Below are positions 19,472 through 26,935 of a DNA stretch of 64,000 nt, piece after piece. Source of the DNA: Gimesia algae. GTDB taxonomy: Bacteria > Planctomycetota > Planctomycetia > Planctomycetales > Planctomycetaceae. The notes beneath the pieces are model-generated. The model had not been told where the DNA came from and did not search any database. It was given only the letters and a program-made list of their open reading frames with translations. A program made the translations under genes and the position numbers. How positions within the stretch are numbered: the first letter of the stretch is position 1; each line of letters begins with the position of its first letter. The stretch is taken from assembly GCF_007746795.1 (NCBI RefSeq), contig NZ_CP036343.1, forward strand, positions 2,159,869-2,223,868. The letters run 5' to 3'.

Positions 19472-20191
19472 CTTCGTTCAGCAGCAACTCTACTTTAACC
19501 CAGAGAACGCAGGCGTTTTTGATTGGCAGTGCCTGGTGATTCATTAGCAAACGATGCTCCCTCCCACCCCATAAAACCACTGCTTCAGCATCACACCAGC
19601 AGGTCACATCCCGTCGTTGCTTGCTGAAATCAATCACGTTCATCCTGCACACGGCTCCCACCAGTGAACTTGATGCCACGCATCTCGCCCCTTCGACAGC
19701 CGATCTTTAAGTTATTTTGAATAAAATAAGAATTTATCGGTAAGTAACATCATTTCCGTACGATTTTATTTGTAGCAGGCGAGTTAAACTCTTGCCAGAC
19801 ATATACTTAAAGACACATATTATTGAACGGCTCTTTGATTGCCAATGCGATTTCTCGCACTGCCTCGCTGGGAACAGCGACCGATTCAGGGCGAAGTCTG
19901 CAATCCACAGTAAGCAACCTCCAGAACCAGTTCCGCCAATCTGCTCATCCAGTTGGCTGGTTCGACCTGGCGGGGAGACCCCAGCTTGAGGTCGCTTAGG
20001 ATCAATTCCATCAGCCGCACAGAGCATGCATGAATATCTAAAGAAGTTCAATTCATTTCTATTATGCCTATCCGGGGCACATCATCAGCACGACTGATGA
20101 TTCATCCCCGCTTTTTCTACTCTTCAAAGCACAGTTTGAGCACTTGGGTTGTGCTTTCTAACCTCTATTTTTAAAGGAACGTGTACTTATT
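19472..20191. other. 720-bp intergenic region without supported gene
   Basis: Between the kinase gene and the second DUF1559 gene. Minus-strand ORFs of 73 codons (19458-19679) and 105 codons (19734-20051) exist, but I recognise neither, and neither has a good ribosome site. The first overlaps the end of the kinase gene. I see no terminator, RNA gene or repeat. Confidence 0.4.
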
Positions 20192-21109
20192 ATGAGAATG
20201 ACTCAACGCAACGAGAAACGCGGCTTTACTTTGATCGAACTTCTAGTTGTGATCGCCATTATTGCTATCCTCATCGCATTACTTCTTCCCGCCGTTCAGC
20301 AGGCCCGCGAAGCAGCACGTCGCAGTACCTGCAAGAATAACCTGAAACAGATCGGCCTGGCGCTGCATAACTACCATGATACGCATCGTGTCTTCCCCCT
20401 CATGTACCAGGGACTTTCCAGTGGTGCACCCAATCTCGGTGCGACCAATGGACTGGGTATTGCCTGGGGAACTTATATTCTCCCGTTCATGGACCAGGCC
20501 AATTTATACGAAAGCATTTCCACACGGATGTTTGGCGCCACGGGCAACGGGGCCGGTATTCACTGGTTGAACGACACCACCGCAACAGTGGGCACAACCA
20601 CCCTGGCAAAGACCATTCTGCCCGCCTTCATCTGTCCTTCCGACCCGATGGGAGGCATCAATACCGACCGTGGTTCGTACGGGAAATCAAACTACCTGGC
20701 AGTCGTAGGTACCGACTGGGATGGCGATGGCCCTATCTCTGGTACAACAACGCCCACCTACAAAGGTGCCTTCTATGGAAACTCTGCTAATCGAATGCGT
20801 GATTTTATAGACGGTACCAGCAACACATTTCTGGCAGGAGAACGCACTACCGAAGGAGCCGCCAATGGTGGCATCTGGATTGGCGCCCGAGGAACCCGTT
20901 CGGACAACGGTCTGCGAACTTCCGCTAATGGCAACTTCCTGATCAATAACGCAGGCGCGACCGATGGAGCCGCCAGCAGTACACACGTCGGCGGTTGTCA
21001 CTTCCTTTTCGGTGATGGACGCATCAGCTTTCTGAGCGAAAACATCAGTTCAGAAACCTACGAGTACCTGGGATTGATCAATGACGGAAAAGTCATTGGC
21101 GAATATTAA
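20192..21109 (+). CDS. DUF1559 pseudopilin-like protein
   Basis: A 305-residue DUF1559 protein. The basic leader MRMTQRNEKRG is followed by [20 protein letters not shown] with E at +5, [13 protein letters not shown] and [17 protein letters not shown]; the C-terminus has HVGGCHFLFGDGRISFLSEN. Processing by a prepilin peptidase and a surface or periplasmic location are expected from the signature. AAAGGAA lies upstream of the ATG at 20192, and ATG at 20198 is an alternative. Unlike the other two DUF1559 genes here it has no lipoprotein partner downstream; instead copy A of the dispersed 94-bp repeat starts 5 bp after its stop and a terminator follows at 21245-21277. Confidence 0.92.
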   Translation: MRMTQRNEKRGFTLIELLVVIAIIAILIALLLPAVQQAREAARRSTCKNNLKQIGLALHNYHDTHRVFPLMYQGLSSGAPNLGATNGLGIAWGTYILPFMDQANLYESISTRMFGATGNGAGIHWLNDTTATVGTTTLAKTILPAFICPSDPMGGINTDRGSYGKSNYLAVVGTDWDGDGPISGTTTPTYKGAFYGNSANRMRDFIDGTSNTFLAGERTTEGAANGGIWIGARGTRSDNGLRTSANGNFLINNAGATDGAASSTHVGGCHFLFGDGRISFLSENISSETYEYLGLINDGKVIGEY

Positions 21110-21113
21110 ACAA

Positions 21114-21208
21114 TAGACTGTGTCCAGTTTTACTGTAGCGTCTCCAGGGCCATTTGGACCGAGTATAATAGATTGGGAGACGCTATGGTTAAATGTGATG
21201 CGCTCTAG
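21114..21208 (-). repeat. Dispersed 94-bp repeat, copy A
   Basis: Runs from TAGACTGTGTCCAG to GATGCGCTCTAG; read on the minus strand it starts CTAGAGCGCATCAC and ends GGACACAGTCTA, like copies B-D. The inner arms GCGTCTCC and GGAGACGC are fully complementary, enclosing an A/T-rich segment and a GGTCC/GGCCC mini-stem. It begins 5 bp after the DUF1559 stop codon. Confidence 0.85.
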
Positions 21209-21244
21209 TGAATCCGGTTCGTCGAACCTGATTCCAGCAATTCA

Positions 21245-21277
21245 AAAACGGTTGTTCCTGCGAACAGCCGTTTTTTT
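21245..21277 (+). terminator. Rho-independent terminator
   Basis: AAACGGTTGTTC and GAACAGCCGTTT form a 12-bp stem with one mismatch and a CTGC loop, followed by seven T. It should end the DUF1559 transcript after passing through repeat copy A. Confidence 0.8.
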
Positions 21278-21337
21278 ATGCGCCCTGTAGAAAATCATTG
21301 TGATTCAGCAATGCTGATTTGAATCAAGCAGCAGTCA

Positions 21338-21375
21338 TAAAAAAAGTGCGTCAGCCCTTTACAGACTGACGCACC
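21338..21375 (-). terminator. Rho-independent terminator of the hibernation-factor-like gene
   Basis: On the minus strand GTGCGTCAG pairs with CTGACGCAC around an 11-base loop and is followed by seven T (A-run at 21339-21345 on the plus strand). It lies 31 bp beyond the stop of the gene at 21407-21781. Confidence 0.82.
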
Positions 21376-21406
21376 CTATTAATAGATTCTATTGTTGAAA
21401 TACGGA

Positions 21407-21781
21407 TTAAATTTCCGCTTCGACTTCTGGTAACGGTTCGGTAATCGAATGCAGAGGCTGACGTTTTTTATTACGTTTTTTAGCCACCTGTCGTTTGAGC
21501 GTATGCGCGGCTCGTTTGATGGCATGCGTGATCGCCGTGGAAATCCGCTCCTGGGTATCTTGGACAATCACGGGCGCACCGGATTGCGTATGCACGACGA
21601 TTCGACAACGTTTACTGATTCCGCCGCGCGGGCCGTTGATATCGGTTAGATAAATGCTGACAGTACGAATCCAGTTATCAATCCGATCGATTGCCTGGTC
21701 CCACTGAGTTTCGACAAATTCTTTCGTTTGAGCACTGCAGTCGGTCTGCAACGCAACACATTCGAAGTCATAGTTTCGCAT
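21407..21781 (-). CDS. HPF/RaiA-family ribosome hibernation factor-like protein
   Basis: A 124-residue cytoplasmic protein resembling the short sigma-54-modulation/S30EA (HPF, RaiA) family, which binds the small ribosomal subunit and inactivates ribosomes in stationary phase or starvation. The pattern fits: VSIYLTDINGPRGGISKRCRIVVHTQ as the two central strands, then QDTQERISTAITHAIKRAAHTLKRQV as the second long helix and a lysine/arginine-rich tail. The first strand (YDFECVALQTDC) is less typical, so the assignment is by fold and not strong identity. AGAGGAGAG stands upstream of the ATG. It has its own terminator (21338-21375), and copy B of the dispersed repeat lies 37 bp upstream of its start. 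Neighbouring genes suggest a starvation or oxygen-stress role. Confidence 0.75.
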   Translation of the reverse strand: MRNYDFECVALQTDCSAQTKEFVETQWDQAIDRIDNWIRTVSIYLTDINGPRGGISKRCRIVVHTQSGAPVIVQDTQERISTAITHAIKRAAHTLKRQVAKKRNKKRQPLHSITEPLPEVEAEI

Positions 21782-21818
21782 CTAACTCTCCTCTGTGAAA
21801 AATAAAGTCACTCGGATA

Positions 21819-21912
21819 CTAGAGCATGTCGTAATTCACCATAACGTCTCTCGATAGATTTTTTCGGTCCGAAGGGACAGGGAGACGTGACAGTAATACC
21901 GGACACAGTCTA
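21819..21912 (+). repeat. Dispersed 94-bp repeat, copy B
   Basis: Starts CTAGAGCATGTC and ends GGACACAGTCTA. The inner arms are ACGTCTC and GAGACGT, so both halves of the outer pair differ from copy A (G-C there, A-T here), a compensatory change. The inner mini-stem is GTCC/GGAC. It sits in the leader region of the hibernation-factor-like gene, in the opposite orientation to copy A. Confidence 0.8.
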
Positions 21913-22016
21913 AGTCCATTTTATCTAACGCTGATTGGCAGACAATAAGATAATTAGAAATAACACCCGCTGGGAATATTCTTATAATTTTCTGTTCACT
22001 TCCCCTATAAACCGGT

Positions 22017-22514
22017 TTACTGATCAGTCGAAATCAGCGGTCGCTGCTGTTTCTGCTGCTCAGAGCAGACTCTGACCATCAGATCAAACTCTGCTGATTC
22101 GTGTTCCTGAAATGCACGATAGAAGTCTCTAAACAGATCAACTTGTCTGGTATAGGCCTCTTCATCCATGTGCGGATAGAGCATCTCCTCGGCTTGCTCT
22201 GCGATGGAACAGATTTGCAGATACAGTTCCTCGTGCTGAGCATGCAGCCGCTGTGCTTCGGCTGAGAGCAGCGGATCGGAACTCACCGGTTTTTCGAAAT
22301 ATCCAAACGCATTTTCCAGCGCAAAATGCATGGCAATCTGATCGCGCAGATCGCTGATGAGCCTACTGAACCATTCCGGCCGGAACACATCGGGACTATT
22401 CACCAGCCAGCAGGCACGAAGATGATCCAGCAGTCCATACAGCCGGAGATTGTCATCCTTGATCTCCTGCAAAAAGGCAGCATTGATTGTCAGTTTCGGG
22501 TTGACGCTGATCAT
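22017..22514 (-). CDS. Hemerythrin-like HHE-domain protein
   Basis: A 165-residue, mainly helical cytoplasmic protein with candidate iron ligands in the order of a hemerythrin HHE domain: LLDHLRA (first helix), HFALENAFGYFE (second), RLHAQHEELYLQI (third) and FQEHESAEFDLM (fourth). Hemerythrin-like proteins bind a di-iron centre and sense or store oxygen, or bind nitric oxide; which applies here is unknown. Its ATG overlaps the stop of the BON-like gene upstream by 4 bp (ATGA), so both are translated from one message. The neighbouring two-component pair and hibernation factor suggest a stress role. Confidence 0.82.
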   Translation of the reverse strand: MISVNPKLTINAAFLQEIKDDNLRLYGLLDHLRACWLVNSPDVFRPEWFSRLISDLRDQIAMHFALENAFGYFEKPVSSDPLLSAEAQRLHAQHEELYLQICSIAEQAEEMLYPHMDEEAYTRQVDLFRDFYRAFQEHESAEFDLMVRVCSEQQKQQRPLISTDQ

Positions 22515-22813
22515 GATCTTGTTTCTTCCCTTTGCTTGAAGTGGGCTTCGAACAGCCTCTGTTCTTTACCAACCTGAATCCAGATGTGAACGGGACAGGT
22601 CGTTCTGCTGTCCCGCGCCGCAAATATTTGTCGCACGATGCTTAACAATCTTTGTAAAGCGTAATAGGAGGCTGTGCTGCCACGCACACACAATCGCCCT
22701 CCCTCCATGTCCAGCTTCAGCTCATGGAACAGCATTCTGTAGTTCGTTGATACAATTCGAGAAATGAAATACTTGAAAAAATCTGGATGCTGGTTCAGAG
22801 TGATCTTCGACAT
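22511..22813 (-). CDS. Small BON-like domain protein
   Basis: A 100-residue protein with no signal peptide. FFKYFISRIVSTNYRMLFHEL is a helix-strand unit, and GGRLCVRGSTASYYALQRLLSIVRQIF matches the central G and following helix of a BON domain, as does the corresponding segment (LILRGELPSYYQMQLAL) of the protein at 9463-9726. Function is unknown; BON domains usually interact with membranes or ligands. It is the first gene of a two-gene operon with the hemerythrin-like gene (4-bp overlap). A sigma-54-like site lies about 190 bp upstream (23002-23017). Confidence 0.7.
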   Translation of the reverse strand: MSKITLNQHPDFFKYFISRIVSTNYRMLFHELKLDMEGGRLCVRGSTASYYALQRLLSIVRQIFAARDSRTTCPVHIWIQVGKEQRLFEAHFKQREETRS

Positions 22814-23001
22814 GAGAACATTGCCCCTCTATGAGCTGAAATCGATTCCTGATGTGCTGCCCTCTACTGTCAACCGGGGTTGACGGTCTTCGCACAGGGC
22901 AGGCAATTCACGTTGACACCCTGCTTGAAGGCAATCTGATGTTTCTGTCGTCGTTCTGCTGAAAAAAACAGTAATCGCTGCCGACAGGACCAACAGGCTC
23001 C

Positions 23002-23017
23002 TGCAAACAGAGCTCCC
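23002..23017 (-). promoter_or_regulatory. Weak candidate sigma-54 promoter
   Basis: On the minus strand GGGAGCTCTGTTTGCA has GG and GC ten bases apart and the full TTGCA half, but two mismatches in the TGGCAC part beyond the first base. It would serve the BON-like/hemerythrin operon (start 22813). Confidence 0.35.
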
Positions 23018-23175
23018 TGATCTCACCGTAATCAGACTCCATGACTGGATTCGCAAACCCTGTGCCGAACTGGCTTATCAACCACAGCGACAGTTCTGAT
23101 CGTCCGTGCGGACAGCAGACGCTGCAGCACGCAACACCGTTTCAGAAACAGGAAGGCGGCCAAACCGCAGGCGAG

Positions 23176-23191
23176 TGGCACACCGATTGCA
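23176..23191 (+). promoter_or_regulatory. Perfect-consensus sigma-54 promoter
   Basis: TGGCACACCGATTGCA matches TGGCAC-N5-TTGCA at every defined position. The expected transcript start is near 23203, giving a leader of roughly 125 nt before the ATG of the 48-residue membrane protein at 23330. An NtrC-type activator is encoded 1.6 kb downstream. Confidence 0.75.
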
Positions 23192-23329
23192 TCATGATCC
23201 CTCGACCTCGATTCGCTGCAGCTTCCTGCGAATTGACTGAGGAGTAAGATGCTGCAGGACTCGGGGGGACAGGCGGTACGCATTTCAGCGGGGATACCAG
23301 AATCAATCGCTTTAGAAAGGACCCCAGCA

Positions 23330-23476
23330 ATGTCACACAAACCTCACTTCTCGTTCAGGCCAGATCAGCACCGTGAACCAGTCATCAACCTCATGACCAG
23401 CCGGGAAATTCTGCTGGGACAATTCATTCTCATGCTGGTGACGCTCATCGCGATTTTATTGCGATATCTGAACTGA
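23330..23476 (+). CDS. 48-residue single-helix membrane protein
   Basis: Short ORF starting at the ATG at 23330, with AGAAAGGA eight bases upstream. The first half is polar and histidine/arginine-rich (MSHKPHFSFRPDQHREPV); the second half is one membrane helix (about residues 29-46, LLGQFILMLVTLIAILLR). No family is recognised. It is framed by a perfect sigma-54 promoter (23176-23191) and a 12-bp stem terminator-like structure (23490-23539), so it looks like a complete single-gene unit. The role may be in membrane stress, judging by the neighbours and by sigma-54 control; this is inference only. Confidence 0.6.
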   Translation: MSHKPHFSFRPDQHREPVINLMTSREILLGQFILMLVTLIAILLRYLN

Positions 23477-23489
23477 AACACGTTCCGAG

Positions 23490-23539
23490 CAGTCTGCAGT
23501 CCGGAAAATTGATCTGACTGCAGACTGACTTACTTTTTT
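23490..23539 (+). terminator. Terminator-like stem-loop
   Basis: CAGTCTGCAGTC (23490-23501) and GACTGCAGACTG (23516-23527) are perfectly complementary around a 14-base loop; six T follow at 23534-23539 after a short spacer. It lies 13 bp after the stop of the 48-residue ORF. Confidence 0.65.
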
Positions 23540-23575
23540 CCTGTTGAATTCTATCAGTTACGATGTGGAACAGCG

Positions 23576-23581
23576 TATAAT
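23576..23581 (+). promoter_or_regulatory. Candidate -10 element giving a leaderless kinase transcript
   Basis: TATAAT ends seven bases before the A of the ATG at 23589, so initiation at the usual distance would start the message at the start codon. No good -35 element is visible (ATCAGT at 17-bp spacing), and there is no ribosome site before the ATG. Confidence 0.35.
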
Positions 23582-23588
23582 CAAAATT

Positions 23589-24764
23589 ATGAAAACGACT
23601 CTTCCCACCGATGATGTGTTCAACAACGACTGCTTTCGTGCAATTGCCAATTGTACGTATGACTGGGAAAGCTGGCATACCAGTGCTGGCCGCCTGTTAT
23701 GGGTGAATGCTGCGGTAGAACGGATGACCGGCTACTCTCCGCAAGAATGCCTGACGATGAGCGATTACCCTCTGCCGATCGTAGCGCCGGAAGATCGGGA
23801 TAAGATTGCTGCAGTTCTGAAACAGGCACAGGCGGATGAAATTGGAAACGATGTGGAGTTTCGCGCCATCCACCGTGAAGGGCATGAACTCTGGATGGCC
23901 GTTTCCTGGCAGCCGATGATTCACGAGAATGGAAAGCATCTGGGCTTTCGAACCAGTATTCGCGATATTACCGAACGCAATCAACTGCGCGAGCAGTTGC
24001 GACTGCACGCAGCGCATCTGGAACAGCTGGTGCAGGAACGGACCGCACAGATTACGCAGCTGGAAAAGAACCGTCGCAAAATGGAAAAGCTGGCAGCACT
24101 CGGACAACTGGCAGCTGGCGTCGCGCATGAAGTCAATAATCCCCTGGCAGGAATTCGCAACGCATTCGCCCTGTTCAAAGCAGACGTACCAGCGGAGCAC
24201 GAACACTTCGAACTGCTGGAACTGATCGATCGGGAGATTGAAAGAATCAGTTCGATTACGCATCTGATGTATCAGCTGTATCGTCCGAGTGCCCAACGCT
24301 CCACATCTTTCATGATCGGCAACATCGTGGAAGATGTCATTCGCCTGCTGGAACCAGCGGCGCGCAAGGCACAGGTTGAGGTGGAACGGGAAGCCGCTGC
24401 AACCGACATCCAGGTCACATTACCTGAAGGAGAAGTCAAACAGATCCTGCTGAATCTGATTCAAAATGCGATCCAGGCCTCAGCGCCCGGCGATACCGTT
24501 TCCATCCACGTCAGTAGCTTGAACGAAACAGTCAGAGTTGAGGTAGCAGATCAGGGTTCGGGGATCACAGAAGAGAATCTGCCCCGCATTTTTGACCCGT
24601 TTTTCAGCACCAAACCCAGTATGCCTCGCCAGGGAATGGGGTTGGGGCTCTCTGTTTCGCGCAGTCTGATCGAAGCGTTGGGCGGGAGTATTGATGTCGT
24701 AAGTGCTCCCGGATCGGGGGCCCGCTTTACAGCCAGTTTTCCCATATCGACCCAGCAATCCTGA
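23589..24764 (+). CDS. PAS-domain sensor histidine kinase (NtrB-like)
   Basis: A 391-residue kinase without membrane segments. One PAS domain (about 15-125, ending [14 protein letters not shown]), a coiled-coil linker, and a HisKA domain with phospho-acceptor H180 in [12 protein letters not shown], a motif of NtrB/AtoS/ZraS-type kinases that pair with sigma-54 regulators. The HATPase domain has N-box [16 protein letters not shown] and [12 protein letters not shown]. The ATG at 23589 is chosen over an upstream in-frame TTG (23544). It is followed after 27 bp by the sigma-54-type regulator at 24792, clearly its partner. The signal sensed is unknown; the cytosolic PAS could sense redox or oxygen state. 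Confidence 0.92.
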   Translation: MKTTLPTDDVFNNDCFRAIANCTYDWESWHTSAGRLLWVNAAVERMTGYSPQECLTMSDYPLPIVAPEDRDKIAAVLKQAQADEIGNDVEFRAIHREGHELWMAVSWQPMIHENGKHLGFRTSIRDITERNQLREQLRLHAAHLEQLVQERTAQITQLEKNRRKMEKLAALGQLAAGVAHEVNNPLAGIRNAFALFKADVPAEHEHFELLELIDREIERISSITHLMYQLYRPSAQRSTSFMIGNIVEDVIRLLEPAARKAQVEVEREAAATDIQVTLPEGEVKQILLNLIQNAIQASAPGDTVSIHVSSLNETVRVEVADQGSGITEENLPRIFDPFFSTKPSMPRQGMGLGLSVSRSLIEALGGSIDVVSAPGSGARFTASFPISTQQS

Positions 24765-24791
24765 GGCACTTTCAACAATAGCAGAACGATC

Positions 24792-26189
24792 ATGACGAAC
24801 ACTCCCGCACACCGTATTTTAATCGCCGATGATGAACCGCTTTACTTGAGAACCACGGGCGAACTCCTGCGCAAATCAGGTTACGAATGCGTCTGCGTTC
24901 CCAATGCGCAACAGGCACTCGAAGCGCTGCAGACCCAGCCATTCGATCTGATTCTCTCGGATCTGAACATGCCCGGAAATTTCAAGCTCGAATTGCTTCG
25001 AGCAGGGCGACGCAACTGGTCTCACATCCCCCTGATTGTGGTAACCGGCGTCCCTTCCATCCCCTCTGCCATTGAGAGTATCCGCCTGGGCATTACCGAC
25101 TACCTGCTGAAGCCTGTCAAATTTGAAGATTTACTCAGCAGTGTCCGCCGCGCGATCGCCAGCACTGAGAAGGCTGCACACACACCTGCGACTGAGGTTC
25201 CGGAACAACGTGAACTGTCAGATCGATACCCCGAGATCATCGGCCGCAGTGCTCCTGTCATGGAATTGCTGGAAATCATCGATCGCCTGGCAGAAAGTGA
25301 TGCCAACGTCCTGATCACGGGGGAAAGCGGAACAGGGAAAGAAGTGGTGGCCCGCGCCATTCACCTGCACAGTCATCGGCAGAAACACAACTTCCAGGTG
25401 ATCGACTGCACGGCGATTCCCGAATCTCTGTTCGAGTCGGTCCTGTACGGCCATGTCAAAGGATCGTTCACCGGCGCGGTGAAAGATCAGGCTGGCTTGC
25501 TCAGTCTCTGTCATCAGGGAACCGCTTTTTTTGACGAGCTGGGAGAATTACCGCTGACCTCTCAGGCCAAACTCCTGCGTGCCATTCAGGAATCAAAGTT
25601 TACCCCCGTCGGAAACAACACACAGATCGAAGTCGATACCCGCTTCATCAGCGCCACCAATCGTGATCTGGAAATGGAAGTTAAAGAGAGACGATTTCGC
25701 GAAGACCTGTTTTATCGACTGGGAGTGATTCATGTTGAACTCCCCCCCCTACGTGATCGTGGAACTGACATCCTGCTGCTGGCAGAACACTTTCTCCCCG
25801 AACTCAAGCCGGCAAAGTCACCGGTAAGTGGTTTCTCTGCTGAGACGCTGGAATGCTTTCAACAGTACGGCTGGCCTGGAAACATCCGCGAGTTGCGAAA
25901 TGTCATTGAACGTGCAGCCACTTTGTCGCGTTCCGATTGCATTGAACTCACCGATCTGCCAGAACAACTCAGGCGGAATGTAACTGACGGGGAATCCGCG
26001 TCCATCGATTTACAACATGCCTCGCGAAATGAAGCAGTCGAAACGGCCGAGCACTCTTACCTCGCTTCACTCTTGGAAAAACATGCCGGCAATATTTCAC
26101 AGGCAGCCCAGCAGGCCGGCCTCTCCCGCCAGGGAATGCACAAGCTGTTAAAAAAACATGGGCTGTCTGCCGCCGACTATCGCAACTGA
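24792..26189 (+). CDS. NtrC-family sigma-54-dependent response regulator
   Basis: A 465-residue enhancer-binding protein. The receiver domain (1-125) has the acidic pocket DDE (13-15), phospho-acceptor D57 in [10 protein letters not shown] and the conserved K of YLLKPVK. The AAA+ domain has Walker A GESGTGKE, the sigma-54 contact loop in the variant form GSFTGA (usually GAFTGA), Walker [11 protein letters not shown], and [15 protein letters not shown]. The Fis-type helix-turn-helix at the C-terminus is [23 protein letters not shown]. It should activate sigma-54 promoters after phosphorylation by the kinase encoded just upstream. The nearby sigma-54-type sites at 23176 and 26344 are natural candidate targets. 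Confidence 0.95.
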   Translation: MTNTPAHRILIADDEPLYLRTTGELLRKSGYECVCVPNAQQALEALQTQPFDLILSDLNMPGNFKLELLRAGRRNWSHIPLIVVTGVPSIPSAIESIRLGITDYLLKPVKFEDLLSSVRRAIASTEKAAHTPATEVPEQRELSDRYPEIIGRSAPVMELLEIIDRLAESDANVLITGESGTGKEVVARAIHLHSHRQKHNFQVIDCTAIPESLFESVLYGHVKGSFTGAVKDQAGLLSLCHQGTAFFDELGELPLTSQAKLLRAIQESKFTPVGNNTQIEVDTRFISATNRDLEMEVKERRFREDLFYRLGVIHVELPPLRDRGTDILLLAEHFLPELKPAKSPVSGFSAETLECFQQYGWPGNIRELRNVIERAATLSRSDCIELTDLPEQLRRNVTDGESASIDLQHASRNEAVETAEHSYLASLLEKHAGNISQAAQQAGLSRQGMHKLLKKHGLSAADYRN

Positions 26190-26257
26190 CACCCTCTGTT
26201 TCCAGTGACTGTCAACGGCAGTTCACACATACGGTTCAGTACGCCGATATTGTCACA

Positions 26258-26287
26258 GCCTTTCTTAAAAGAGGCAGTCTTTTTTAT
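26258..26287 (+). terminator. Weak terminator-like hairpin
   Basis: GCCTTTCTT pairs imperfectly with AAAGAGGC, and a run of six T follows a few bases later. It would end the kinase/regulator transcript. Imperfect stem, so low confidence. Confidence 0.35.
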
Positions 26288-26343
26288 TACTCTCAATAGC
26301 ATATTCCCGTATCGCTGAAATATTCTGGAGACTTTTTCACGAC

Positions 26344-26359
26344 TGGTCTGTTTTTTGCA
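26344..26359 (+). promoter_or_regulatory. Candidate sigma-54 promoter
   Basis: TGGTCTGTTTTTTGCA has GG and GC exactly ten bases apart and the complete TTGCA half; the -24 half is TGGTCT in place of TGGCAC. It lies 85 bp upstream of the Rnk-like gene start at 26445, directly downstream of the sigma-54 regulator gene. Confidence 0.5.
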
Positions 26360-26444
26360 ATTAAAGACTTCTGTTGATCCGGACTGTTCCCAATCACCCG
26401 AAGCACTTCAATTCGACGATCCACGACATGAGAGGAAACCAGCG

Positions 26445-26858
26445 ATGAATCAGCAGAAGATATTCATCACCAAAACCGATTACCAGCGGCTGCATAATCT
26501 GCTACGCAGCGATTTCACGCAGGCAATCGGCAATAAACCTTATTTGAGCGGACTTCATGCCGAACTTGCTGTGGCGCAAATTGTAGAATCAGACGAGATT
26601 CCCCCAGATGTGGTCACCATGAACTCAACCGTGCGACTGCGTGATCTGGAGACTGACGAACTGGAAACTTATACGCTCGTGTATCCGCAGGATGCGAATA
26701 TTAAAGTAGGAAAACTCTCGATTCTCACGCCCATCGGCACCGCGATCCTCGGTTACCGCATCGGCGATCAGTTACGCAGTCGGGCTTTAGCTGGCGGCGG
26801 TAAAATTCGAGTTGAAGAAATTTTATTCCAGCCGGAACGGGCGGGACTGACAATTTAG
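26445..26858 (+). CDS. rnk: Rnk/GreA-C-terminal-type protein
   Basis: A 137-residue cytoplasmic protein matching regulators of nucleoside diphosphate kinase (Rnk): an N-terminal helical part (ITKTDYQRLHNLLRS) and a GreA/GreB C-terminal FKBP-like domain with VTMNSTVRLRDLETDELETYTLVYPQDAN, KLSILTPIGTAILGYRIGDQ. Rnk binds RNA polymerase and influences nucleotide pools and polysaccharide production in Pseudomonas and E. coli. GAGAGGAAACC precedes the ATG at 26445, chosen over the longer ORF from 26355. A sigma-54-type site lies 85 bp upstream. Its TAG stop codon is the first three bases of repeat copy E. Confidence 0.85.
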   Translation: MNQQKIFITKTDYQRLHNLLRSDFTQAIGNKPYLSGLHAELAVAQIVESDEIPPDVVTMNSTVRLRDLETDELETYTLVYPQDANIKVGKLSILTPIGTAILGYRIGDQLRSRALAGGGKIRVEEILFQPERAGLTI

Positions 26859-26935
26859 ACGGTGTCCCGTTTGACTGTCGCGTCTCCTGTGGTATTTGCT
26901 TCACTGAGGCATCGGGGAGACCAGGCGTTCGACTA
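26856..26935 (-). repeat. Dispersed 94-bp repeat, diverged copy E
   Basis: The first 32 bases follow copy A closely (TAGAC-GTGTCC-GTTT-ACTGT-GCGTCTCC); the middle has diverged and the GGGAGAC arm is kept. Both flanking convergent genes stop inside it: TAG of the Rnk-like gene at 26856-26858 and TAG of the flavin reductase at 26935-26933. Confidence 0.6.

Larger units (their letters stand above)
22814..23329. other. Divergent control region between BON/hemerythrin and 48-residue membrane protein genes
   Basis: No supported gene in 516 bp; small ORFs on both strands have no recognisable pattern. It contains two sigma-54-type sites facing apart (23002-23017 minus, 23176-23191 plus) and a perfect palindrome GTCCG-TG-CGGAC (23102-23113) between them that could be an activator site. 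Confidence 0.55.

Noticed and set aside
19734-20051. 105-codon minus-strand ORF
   Set aside because: No recognised family and no ribosome site; only a weak possibility.
22589-22616. GGGACAG...CTGTCCC inverted repeat
   Set aside because: Lies inside the coding part of the BON-like gene; no following T-run.
23032-23340. 102-codon minus-strand ORF between divergent genes
   Set aside because: Covers the sigma-54 promoter of the opposite-strand gene and has no recognisable pattern.
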